Source: Oscillospiraceae bacterium (GTDB lineage: Bacteria; Bacillota; Clostridia; Oscillospirales; Ruminococcaceae). Taken from it: a stretch of DNA of 36,585 nucleotides. Location: positions 1 to 36,585 of the forward strand of contig CAAEOA010000145.1 of assembly GCA_900757485.1 (NCBI GenBank). The letters run 5' to 3'. Position 1 is the stretch's first letter; each line of letters starts with the position of its first letter. Shown in pieces: positions 1 through 7,801 of the stretch. The notes beneath the pieces are model-generated. The model made no database searches. It was not told the DNA's origin and saw only the letters and a program-made list of their open reading frames with translations. The position numbers and the translations under genes were made by a program.

Positions 1-660
1 GTAATCACTCCCGGAGTCGGATATTATCCGGAAATGACATATACGCCGGGAAGTTATTTCAGCTCGGATTTTATGTTTGATTATGCGGAGAAAGAAAAAA
101 CTGACATTAATTACAATAACAGCAAAAACACCTATACGTTGACGGTGAAAAAGGATTATCGTGCCAACCGGCAGAGCGATGGTTGTCCGAATGGATTTAA
201 TCAGGAAGATACCATTCGGGAGATTTTCCTCGGCAAAAACTCAGCTGAAAATCCGGAACTGACAAAGGTTATTTTGCCCAGCGGTTATTCGCCGGACAAT
301 CCTAACGCAGGCGGCAACGAAACGTCGTCAAATAAGGCAAACACTTCGTCTAAAAAGGATACTGCCGGTTCGACATCAAAAAACAATATCACAGCAAGCG
401 GAGGCTCTGCGGTGACATCTGATGCCAAAGGGGAAGATGTCAGCGGCAGTGAAACGAGCGGCAGTGAATTAACAGAGAGCGAATTGGCAGGAAGCGAACA
501 GGTTGTTTCCAATATATCTGATATGAAAACCGACTCGGATAAACCCAAAGGCAGCGCGTTGCCTTGGATTATCGGCAGCATTTTGGCGGTTCTCGCTTTA
601 GGCGGAGGCGGCTGTGCGTTTTATTTTCTGTATTATAAAAAGAAGCAAAAGAAATCTTGA
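1..660 (+). CDS. C-terminal part of a membrane-anchored protein of an unrecognised family (5' end outside window)
   Basis: The frame is open from base 1 and ends with TGA at 658-660, so this is the 3' end of a longer gene. The first ~80 residues align by eye with the C-terminal part of the protein at 19185-20996; both carry YRANRQSDGCPNGFNQEDTI and then GKN-AENP. The protein at 12145-13542 shares the same block near its end. A low-complexity Ser/Thr/Gly/Glu linker follows, then a hydrophobic segment (WIIGSILAVLALGGGG) and a short Lys-rich tail. This layout suggests an extracellular enzyme domain held on the membrane by one C-terminal helix. The activity is unknown. In the full-length relatives, conserved acidic residues and alternating strand/helix blocks suggest a barrel hydrolase, and the glycosidase neighbours suggest a role on glycans; both points are inference. 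Confidence 0.85.
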   Translation, partial: VITPGVGYYPEMTYTPGSYFSSDFMFDYAEKEKTDINYNNSKNTYTLTVKKDYRANRQSDGCPNGFNQEDTIREIFLGKNSAENPELTKVILPSGYSPDNPNAGGNETSSNKANTSSKKDTAGSTSKNNITASGGSAVTSDAKGEDVSGSETSGSELTESELAGSEQVVSNISDMKTDSDKPKGSALPWIIGSILAVLALGGGGCAFYFLYYKKKQKKS

Positions 661-706
661 GTTTAAGCAGTAACGATGTGGAAAAACAGATAGCATTATA
701 ATGATA

Positions 707-749
707 GGGCGGTTCCGAAGGTTTCAAGAATCAGCCTTTGGAACTGCCC
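707..749 (+). terminator. Stem-loop after the anchored protein gene, probable terminator or processing hairpin
   Basis: Positions 707-721 pair with 735-749 in a 15-bp stem in which two positions are G-U wobbles on the + strand; the loop is 13 nt. It lies 47 bases after the stop at 660 and before the next operon. No U-run follows, so it is not a textbook intrinsic terminator and may act as an RNA 3'-end stabiliser. Confidence 0.5.
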
Positions 750-796
750 GATAATGCGAGGAGATTAGCACGGAAAGATATTATTTTCATGCTCAG

Positions 797-883
797 TTTG
801 TTCCTTTTTTGCCCGCTATACTCGGGCAAAATATTGCCTATGAGCAATAACGGCACAAATTCAAAAAGGAATGGTGATTATAT
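797..883 (+). promoter_or_regulatory. Leader of the transporter operon with a sequence able to mask the ribosome binding site
   Basis: The leader holds TTCCTTTTT at 801-809, complementary to AAAAAGGAA at 863-871, which is the start of the ribosome binding site. Between them is a small GCCCG/CGGGC hairpin (811-815 with 823-827) and a TATTGC/GCAATA hairpin (832-837 with 844-849). The binding site itself is extended (AAGGA followed by GGTGAT, 5 nt before the ATG at 884). A related arrangement lies before the GH3 gene at 14953, sharing TTTGTTCCTTTT, a CGGGCA block and the AAGGAATGRTGATT segment. Masking of the start site is inference from complementarity. Confidence 0.45.
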
Positions 884-3763
884 ATGAAAACAACACCGGA
901 AGCAAAAAAGAAGATTCTCAACGCATTTAGTTTGCTGTGCAGTATTGCTTTGCTGGCGGTCAGTGCACCGGTTTGTACCGCTGCCGGAGAAAAGAATAAT
1001 GCAGAGGGAACCACTGCTTCCTCCGGTGATAATCAAGCAATCTCCTATTATGCATATCAAAAGCAATTTGAAGAAAAGCCGGAAGGCGGAAGCACCGTAC
1101 AAATAAAAGCAAATAGTTTTGAAACAGGGAGTATTTCTGCAGTAAAATCATCTTATGAAGGAAAAAGCGAAGTCTTGCTTTTAAATGAAGAAACCGGCAG
1201 GTACACTTACCGTTTTTCTGTACCCCAAGACGGTCTTTATCGGATTGAAGCAGACTATTTCCCGATAGCAACAGATGGTGTGCTGGATATTAATCTTACT
1301 TTTCAGATAGACGGGAAAACACCTTTTAAAGAGGCGGAGAATGTTTTTCTCTCCAAAGTATATGGAAATGAAACAGAAATTAAACAAGACAAATCAGGCA
1401 ACGACCTGCGCCCGAAACAGGTGGAAAAACCGGAGTGGCGGCGGGCAGCCTTTATTGATAATGCGGGATATAACCCGGATCCTTTTGCTCTTTACCTCAC
1501 GAAAGGAGAGCATCAGCTCACAATAGCAGTAGATCAGGAAAGCATCGCCTTGGAACAATTGATCATTAACGGAGAATATGAACTTCCCTCTTATGAGGAT
1601 GTGAAAAAAGATTACGATGCAAAAGGATATGCTCAGGTAAAGGGCGATCTTCAATCTTACCGGGCAGAGCTGGCGGAAAAAAAGTCCAGCCTTTCCATTT
1701 ATCCGGATCGTGATGGGTCCAATGCGGCGCTGGAACCGTCTGACCCCTCAGCGCAAAAGCTGAATATTATTTACAACGGAAAACCCGGAGAGTGGATCAC
1801 CTGGACAATTACACCGGAAGAAACCGGACTTTATCGGTTGGGCTTTCGTGTATCGCAGGATGACAACCGCGGGATGTTTAACACCAGAAGACTTTACATA
1901 AACGGAGAAGTTCCTTTTGCAGAAGCAAATGCGATAGAGTTCCCATATAGTGCGAAATGGTACAATTACATTGTAGGCGGAGATGACCCTTATCTGTTTT
2001 ATATGGAAGCCGACAAGGAATATGAGATCACCCTGGAGTGTACAACGGGACGTTTTGCGGATACTTTGCAAATTGTTCAGGAAGCGGTTACAGAACTCAA
2101 TACAATATGCCGTCATATTACGATGGTGACCGGAATATCTCCCGATTTGTACCGTGATTACGACTTTTCCACCCAAATTCCTGATTTAAATGAGCGATTG
2201 ATCGAGGTACGCGACCAATTAATGTCCGAGCTGGAAAGGCTGAGCGGGCTGATGGATACTTCCGGTTCGGAATTGGTTACAATTGAGGAAACCATTCGGC
2301 AATTAGAACAATTTATTGAAAAGCCCCGTTCCATCCCTTCCGGGCTAAGCAATTTTCGAACAAATATCAGTTCTCTCGGAACATGGATGCTGGATATGAC
2401 CAATCAGTATCTGACTTTTGATACAGTTTATCTGCTTCCGGAAGATGCCGATATGGGAAAGGCGCAGGCGGGCTTTTTCAGTCAGATATGGTATGAGTGT
2501 AAGTCGGTATATTATTCATTCTTTTCAGATTATGATATCAGCGATGCCAAAGAGAGTATTACTGTTTGGGCAACTACGGTAGGGCGTGATCAAATTAATA
2601 TCATCAGACGAATCGTCGATGATGAATTTGTTCCGAAAACCGATATTGATGTGAATCTCAGTATCGTAGCGGACAGCGCTACTTTGCTGCAAGCGACTTT
2701 AGCCGGAAAGGGACCGGATATTGCAATGTTTGTGGAAAAAACCTTGCCGGTCAATCTTGCGGCGCGGGGAGCAATCTGTAAACTGGATGAGTTTGCGGGC
2801 TTTGAAGAAGTAAGCAAGCGTTTTTATCCCTCTGCGCTTATCCCCTATCAATTTCAGGGTGGTAACTATGGGGTGCCGAATTCCCAAGGCTTCAATCTGA
2901 TGTTCTGCCGGGATGACATCTTTGCGGAGCTGGGGATTGAAGTGCCGGAAACATGGGATGATTTTTATAAAATACTGCCGATTATTCAGCGCAGTAATAT
3001 GCAGGTTGGCGCGGGAATTGATTCTCAAACCGGAACAGTGGGCGATGCCCGGGTCATGTTTGAAACTTTAATTATGCAAAAGGGCGGCAGTTTCTATAAT
3101 GAAGATTTGACTGCTACCGCTTTTGACTCCCCCGAAGTGTTAGACGCATTTAAAATGTGGACGGGTTTTTACACCGAGTATGATCTTACACTGGTATATG
3201 ATGTATTCAGCTATTTCCGCAGTGGCATTATGCCGTTGGTTATCGCTGATTATACGCAATATAATCAGTTTGCGGTTGCTGCTCCGGAAATCAAAGGGCT
3301 TTGGTCCATTCATCCGATTCCGGGAATCCGTCAGGAAGACGGAAGCATTAAACGAACGGAAAGCGCTACGGGGACAGCTTCTGTGTTAATGGAATCAGCG
3401 GAAAACAAAGAGGCGGCTTTTCAGTTCCTGGATTGGTGGAGTACCGAAGAGATACAGACGCGCTACTCCAGAGAGTTGGAGGCAACCATGGGACCGGCTG
3501 CCCGATATAATTCAGCCAATGTGGAAACATTAAGAAATCTTGCATGGAAGCCGAGTGAATACAAAACCATTGCCGCTCAGTGGGAGCAGGTTTGGGATAT
3601 TCCATCGATTCCCAGCAGCTATTATGTAACGCGTAATGTGACCAATGTGTTTCGTAACGTAGTGTATAAAAATACAAATGAACGAGAAACGCTGAATAAA
3701 TATGCAAAAATCATTGATAAAGAAATTTTGCGCAAAAACAAGGAATTGGGAATTGTATCATGA
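884..3763 (+). CDS. Very large extracellular sugar-binding protein of an ABC importer with N-terminal beta-sandwich-like domains
   Basis: This 959-residue protein should capture an oligosaccharide for the two permeases that follow. A signal peptide covers about residues 1-35 (hydrophobic ALLAVSAPVCTAA); no convincing lipobox is seen. Residues ~50-230 and ~270-400 look like two related carbohydrate-binding-module-like units, each with a TGLYR or DGLYR motif, a GEW or PEW motif and an 'INGE' strand. Residues ~400-540 are mostly helical. From ~555 the sequence is a family 1 solute-binding protein (ESITVWATT, GKGPDIAMF, GIEVPETWDDFYK, GTASVLMES, AAFQFLDWW). Ordinary members are ~420-550 residues, so more than half is added. 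The start follows an extended ribosome binding site. The stop overlaps the next ATG (ATGA), suggesting coupled translation. Confidence 0.85.
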   Translation: MKTTPEAKKKILNAFSLLCSIALLAVSAPVCTAAGEKNNAEGTTASSGDNQAISYYAYQKQFEEKPEGGSTVQIKANSFETGSISAVKSSYEGKSEVLLLNEETGRYTYRFSVPQDGLYRIEADYFPIATDGVLDINLTFQIDGKTPFKEAENVFLSKVYGNETEIKQDKSGNDLRPKQVEKPEWRRAAFIDNAGYNPDPFALYLTKGEHQLTIAVDQESIALEQLIINGEYELPSYEDVKKDYDAKGYAQVKGDLQSYRAELAEKKSSLSIYPDRDGSNAALEPSDPSAQKLNIIYNGKPGEWITWTITPEETGLYRLGFRVSQDDNRGMFNTRRLYINGEVPFAEANAIEFPYSAKWYNYIVGGDDPYLFYMEADKEYEITLECTTGRFADTLQIVQEAVTELNTICRHITMVTGISPDLYRDYDFSTQIPDLNERLIEVRDQLMSELERLSGLMDTSGSELVTIEETIRQLEQFIEKPRSIPSGLSNFRTNISSLGTWMLDMTNQYLTFDTVYLLPEDADMGKAQAGFFSQIWYECKSVYYSFFSDYDISDAKESITVWATTVGRDQINIIRRIVDDEFVPKTDIDVNLSIVADSATLLQATLAGKGPDIAMFVEKTLPVNLAARGAICKLDEFAGFEEVSKRFYPSALIPYQFQGGNYGVPNSQGFNLMFCRDDIFAELGIEVPETWDDFYKILPIIQRSNMQVGAGIDSQTGTVGDARVMFETLIMQKGGSFYNEDLTATAFDSPEVLDAFKMWTGFYTEYDLTLVYDVFSYFRSGIMPLVIADYTQYNQFAVAAPEIKGLWSIHPIPGIRQEDGSIKRTESATGTASVLMESAENKEAAFQFLDWWSTEEIQTRYSRELEATMGPAARYNSANVETLRNLAWKPSEYKTIAAQWEQVWDIPSIPSSYYVTRNVTNVFRNVVYKNTNERETLNKYAKIIDKEILRKNKELGIVS

Positions 3764-4707
3764 AAGGGGAATGCACCTTGAAACAAGGAAAGAAAGCGGC
3801 AGAACCGGGAATGCCGACATTAGGTCAGCGGATTATGAAAAGCCATACCAGCTATCTTATGTTGGCACCTTTTGCGATATTGTTTCTGGTTTTTACCATT
3901 ATACCGGTTATTGCGGCAATAGGACTCAGCTTTACAAGCTTTGATATGGTACAAAACCCTGTTTTTGTAGGCTTAGAAAATTATTCCAGAATGGTTTTAG
4001 ATGATGAAGTATTTATTATCGCAATCAAAAACACGCTGATTTTTGCGTTTTTGACCGGACCGCTTGGATACCTTCTCAGCTTTTTATTTGCATGGTGCAT
4101 CAATGAATTTAATCCGCGGCTTCGCTCTTTGCTAACGTTAATATTTTATGCGCCGTCTCTGGCAGGCAACGTGTACTTTGTCTGGACCTTTATCTTTTCA
4201 GGAGATCAATATGGTTTCTTGAACGGATTTTTGATGAACTGGGGATTTGTCAGCGAGCCGATTAAATGGCTGACCGATCCGGAATACAACCTGGGTGTGG
4301 TCGTTCTTGTTGTGATTTGGCTGAGTATGGGACAGGGATTCCTATCCTTTGTAGCAGGACTTCAAAATTTGAATAAGACCTATTTTGAAGCCGCAGCAAT
4401 TGACGGCATCCGAAACCGTTGGCAGGAACTGCGTCATGTTACATTGCCGCAGATGGGACCTCAGCTGTTGTTCGGCGCGGTGATGACCATTTCCTCCGCG
4501 TTTGCAGTCGGTTATCAGTGCAGTGCATTAACCGGCTTTCCGAGCACTGATTATTCAACGCATACGTTGTTGCTGCATATGCAGGACTTCGGCACGATTC
4601 GTTATGAAATGGGATATGCTTCTACGGTGGCTGTGTTTCTGTTTGGAATGATGTTGCTTTCATGGATGGCAGTAAATAAGCTTTTGAGAAAAGTGTCCGG
4701 AGACTAA
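3760..4707 (+). CDS. CUT1-type sugar ABC transporter permease (MalF/UgpA-like)
   Basis: Integral membrane protein of about 315 residues with six predicted hydrophobic segments, the first being LMLAPFAILFLVFTIIPVIAAI. The permease signature that contacts the ATPase is present (FEAAAIDGI, then LPQMGP). It should form one half of the membrane channel with the product of 4797-5672 and receive sugar from the binding protein upstream. The ATG at 3760 overlaps the stop of the preceding gene as ATGA. An alternative TTG at 3778 has AAAGGGG 8 nt upstream and would shorten the protein by six residues; the sequence does not settle which is used. No ATPase gene is in the window, as is common for this family, where a shared MsmX/UgpC-type ATPase is encoded elsewhere. 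Confidence 0.92.
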   Translation: MKGECTLKQGKKAAEPGMPTLGQRIMKSHTSYLMLAPFAILFLVFTIIPVIAAIGLSFTSFDMVQNPVFVGLENYSRMVLDDEVFIIAIKNTLIFAFLTGPLGYLLSFLFAWCINEFNPRLRSLLTLIFYAPSLAGNVYFVWTFIFSGDQYGFLNGFLMNWGFVSEPIKWLTDPEYNLGVVVLVVIWLSMGQGFLSFVAGLQNLNKTYFEAAAIDGIRNRWQELRHVTLPQMGPQLLFGAVMTISSAFAVGYQCSALTGFPSTDYSTHTLLLHMQDFGTIRYEMGYASTVAVFLFGMMLLSWMAVNKLLRKVSGD

Positions 4708-4753
4708 AATGCAGAGAAAAATATTCCAATACGGAAACGGGCATCTGCATTTT
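4706..4753 (+). repeat. 10-bp perfect inverted repeat between the two permease genes
   Basis: AAAATGCAGA at 4706-4715 is matched by TCTGCATTTT at 4744-4753 with a 28-nt loop. It begins in the stop codon of the first permease and ends 43 bases before the second. There is no terminator-like T-run beyond the arm itself, so it may be an RNA processing or stability element that sets the ratio of the two permeases. Confidence 0.4.
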
Positions 4754-4796
4754 ATATTGCGTTCCCGGGATCAATTCGGAAAGGCAAGGTTTAGTT

Positions 4797-5672
4797 ATGG
4801 TTCAAGTAAAAAAGCGGTTACATATTCGGTCTAAAAAATTGACGCGTTCTATTTGGGGCAACTTATTGATGTTTTTGTTTATCGTAGGAATCGGGGCAAT
4901 TATGGCGTTGCCGCTTGTTTACGCGATCGTTACTGCTTTTAAGCCGGTAAATGAAATATTCTTGTTTCCTCCCCGTTTTTTTGTACAGCATCCGACTTTT
5001 GATAATTTCGGTAAGGTACTGTCTATTGTCAATGATTCATGGGTACCGTTTGGGCGTTACGTCCTTAACAGCGTTTTTGTAACAGGGATAGGAACGACGG
5101 CGTATATTTTTATTGCTTCGCTGGCGGCTTTTCCGCTGGCTAAGCATCAATTCCCGGGCAGAAATGCTTTCAGCAAAATCGTTGTTTGGGCGATTCTGTT
5201 CCGTACCGAGGTCACCGGAGTGGTTGTTTATATCATTCTGGCATGGCTCGGAATGATCAATACGTACTGGTCTATGCTTCTTCCGGCATTGGCAAGTTCT
5301 TTTGGTGTCTTTTTGATGCAGCAGTTTATTGTTTCTTTCCCGGATACCATTTTGGAGGCGGCACGGATTGACGGAGCAGGAGAATGGCGGATATACTGGT
5401 CCATCCTAATGCCGAGCGTCAAGCCCGGCTGGATTACCTTAATTATCTTTACATTTCAAACATTTTGGAATACAACAAGCGTCAACTATGTTTATGACGA
5501 AAAATTACGGTTGCTTCCGGCGGTGCTTTCTCAGATTACCAACTCCGGTATCGCAAGAGCGGGAGAGGCTTCTGCGGTTGCGCTTATTTTGATGATACCG
5601 CCGATCGTTATCTTTATTATTTCACAGAATTCCGTTTTGGAAACAATGGCACAGTCAGGCATTAAAGAATAG
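4797..5672 (+). CDS. CUT1-type sugar ABC transporter permease (MalG/UgpE-like)
   Basis: A 291-residue membrane protein with six hydrophobic segments, the usual partner size for MalG-type permeases. The first segment (LLMFLFIVGIGAIMALPLVYAIVTAF) is followed by the typical extracytoplasmic stretch (FLFPPRFFVQHPTFDNFGKV). The coupling loop signature is LEAARIDGAGEWRIYWSILMP. The start has AAGG 7 nt upstream. The gene ends with TAG at 5670-5672, showing that amber codons serve as ordinary stops here. It follows the first permease by 89 bases and precedes the NHL/YIP1 gene by 11 bases, so all are one transcript. Confidence 0.93.
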   Translation: MVQVKKRLHIRSKKLTRSIWGNLLMFLFIVGIGAIMALPLVYAIVTAFKPVNEIFLFPPRFFVQHPTFDNFGKVLSIVNDSWVPFGRYVLNSVFVTGIGTTAYIFIASLAAFPLAKHQFPGRNAFSKIVVWAILFRTEVTGVVVYIILAWLGMINTYWSMLLPALASSFGVFLMQQFIVSFPDTILEAARIDGAGEWRIYWSILMPSVKPGWITLIIFTFQTFWNTTSVNYVYDEKLRLLPAVLSQITNSGIARAGEASAVALILMIPPIVIFIISQNSVLETMAQSGIKE

Positions 5673-5683
5673 GAGGATTCCAG

Positions 5684-7741
5684 ATGAAAAAACGCATATG
5701 CGCCCTGTTGGTCTGCGGAATACTCTGTTCTGTTCTTTCCGTGGCAGTATCAGCAGCTTCCTATAAGGGATATACCTATAATTATTGGGATGAGGCGGTT
5801 CCTTCACAGATTGGCTATCAACCCGAGACCGTTTACACAGGAACAGAGTTGGGAACGGAAATCGGCAATTTGTCAGAGCCGAAGGATCTGTGTGTCACCG
5901 AGGATCGGCAGGTTTATATCCTGGATTCCGGAAACAACCGTGTTGTTGTATTAGATGAGAAGCTTGGGCTTCGGAAAATCATACAGGAGTTTACCGATCA
6001 GAGCGGGAAGATCACTCTGGATAATCCCACCGGAATATTTGTCGATCAAAAGAATCTGATCTATATTGCAGATCCCAATAATGCCTGCGTTTGGGTCAGC
6101 GATCAAAACGGGCATATTCTGCACAAACTGGAAAAGCCTCAAACCAATATGCTGGCAGAAGATTTGGAATTTAAGCCTCAGAAGGTATTGGCAGACAGCG
6201 CAGGCACAATATATGTCACTGCTTCGGGGGTGTATCAGGGAGCGCTTTTGTATACGGAACAAGGTGAGTTTGATGGATTTTACGGAAGCAATACGGTTGA
6301 AGTGACCGGTTCCTTACTTTTGGATCGATTTTGGAAAAATATACTGACAAGTGAACAGGCAGATATGATTTCAAAATATATACCCGAAGAATTTACCTCT
6401 TTTGATATCAATGAAAAAGATTTTATCTTTACTGTAACACAAACTGCTACGGTAAAGAAAAAAGTGAAAAAACTTAATCCGATGGGAAGCGATATCTTAG
6501 AGGCTGAGGAATTCGGAGAGCTGGAAGAGCTTTATATCAACGGCAAGCTTTCAACATCTCGTTTTGTCGATATAGCGGTCAGTGACAGCGGCATTATCAA
6601 TGTGCTTGATCAGCAAAACAATCGTATTTTTCAATATGATCCGGAGGGAGAACTGCTCTTTATTTCGGGCGGTGCCGGAACACAGCAAGGCACTTTTTTA
6701 AATCCTTCCGCAATAGAAGTATTGGAAGACAAACTGCTGATTTTGGATGCACAGAAGAGCAATTTAACGGTTATGTCTCCTTCTGCTTTCGGAAAAAAGG
6801 TTTTAGAGGCAGTATATTATTATAATGACGGCGAATACGGAAAAGCCAATGGTATTTGGGAGGAAGTTCTCAAGTATGATCATAACTATATGACTGCTTA
6901 TATCAGCATCGGCAAATCCCTGATGGCAGAGGAAAAATTTAAAGAAGCAGCAGAATATTTTAAGCTGGGAAACGACAGAGAAGGAAATTCGGACGCGTTC
7001 CAATCCTACCGAAACGAGTTGCTGCAAAAATATTTTCCTTGGATTTGCCTTGGAGTAGTACTGATTATTGCCCTGTTGATTTGTTTTTTCAACCGAAAAG
7101 GGAAAAAGACGGATTCGGCAAAACATCATACCCGGATCAGCCCATTTAAATTTTTACTGCACCCGGTTGACAATGCAGAAGAAATGAAATTGAAAAAAGC
7201 CGGTTCTCTGCCGATTTCCTGCTTGATTCTGGGATTATGGTTTTTGGCGACGATATTCCGGTTTGCATTGACAGGATTTCGTTTTAATACAAATAATGTC
7301 GATACGATGAATATTTGGCTTTTGTTTCTAGGCACTGTTCCGATTTTTGCGGTCGGTGTGGTTTCCAACTGGGGCGTGTGTACGTTGATGGACGGCAAGG
7401 GAAAGATGAAAGATATATGGATCAGTGCTTCCTATTGTTTGATTCCTTATGTTTCCTGCAATTTCCTGTACGTAGCACTTAGTCATCTGTTGGTGGAGGA
7501 AGAAACGGTATTTTTGCAATGGATTTCGCTGTTGGGAATCATCTGGAGCGCTTGTATGCTGCTGGGCGTGCTGAGTGGGATTCATGATTACAGTTTCGGG
7601 CAAACGATTTTATCGGTGCTTCTGACCGTTGTCGGTATGCTGATTGTGGTATTTCTGGTGTTGCTGGTTGCTACCTTGGTGCAGCAGGCATATGCTTTTG
7701 TAAATTCTATCGCCAACGAGTTAATATATCGAATCAGGTAA
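5684..7741 (+). CDS. Secreted NHL-repeat/TPR protein fused to a YIP1-type membrane domain
   Basis: A 685-residue protein with a signal peptide (residues 1-25, ending VAVSAASYKG). Residues ~55-370 have repeated strands of the NHL beta-propeller type (KDLCVTEDRQVYILDSGNNRVVVLD, NPTGIFVDQKNLIYIADPNN). Residues ~375-440 form a TPR-like helical pair (YYNDGEYGKANGIWEEVL, AEEKFKEAAEYFKLG). A transmembrane helix follows (~450-470), then a Lys-rich cytoplasmic stretch and about five further hydrophobic helices resembling the YIP1 domain. The propeller and TPR would face outside. The gene is sandwiched between permease genes and a DUF5696 gene, in an arrangement I recall from other Clostridia and Paenibacilli, so a structural or sensory role in the importer is plausible. 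No enzyme motif is seen. Confidence 0.8.
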   Translation: MKKRICALLVCGILCSVLSVAVSAASYKGYTYNYWDEAVPSQIGYQPETVYTGTELGTEIGNLSEPKDLCVTEDRQVYILDSGNNRVVVLDEKLGLRKIIQEFTDQSGKITLDNPTGIFVDQKNLIYIADPNNACVWVSDQNGHILHKLEKPQTNMLAEDLEFKPQKVLADSAGTIYVTASGVYQGALLYTEQGEFDGFYGSNTVEVTGSLLLDRFWKNILTSEQADMISKYIPEEFTSFDINEKDFIFTVTQTATVKKKVKKLNPMGSDILEAEEFGELEELYINGKLSTSRFVDIAVSDSGIINVLDQQNNRIFQYDPEGELLFISGGAGTQQGTFLNPSAIEVLEDKLLILDAQKSNLTVMSPSAFGKKVLEAVYYYNDGEYGKANGIWEEVLKYDHNYMTAYISIGKSLMAEEKFKEAAEYFKLGNDREGNSDAFQSYRNELLQKYFPWICLGVVLIIALLICFFNRKGKKTDSAKHHTRISPFKFLLHPVDNAEEMKLKKAGSLPISCLILGLWFLATIFRFALTGFRFNTNNVDTMNIWLLFLGTVPIFAVGVVSNWGVCTLMDGKGKMKDIWISASYCLIPYVSCNFLYVALSHLLVEEETVFLQWISLLGIIWSACMLLGVLSGIHDYSFGQTILSVLLTVVGMLIVVFLVLLVATLVQQAYAFVNSIANELIYRIR

Positions 7742-7801
7742 CTTGTGAATATTTGTGCAGAAATGATCTTAGGATAGAGAAACCGGAAAGGCTGGGTTGT
7801 A

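Noticed and set aside
697..702. TATAAT just before the hairpin at 707
   Set aside because: No -35 box at 16-18 bases upstream, and a transcript would start in the hairpin; treated as chance in AT-rich DNA.
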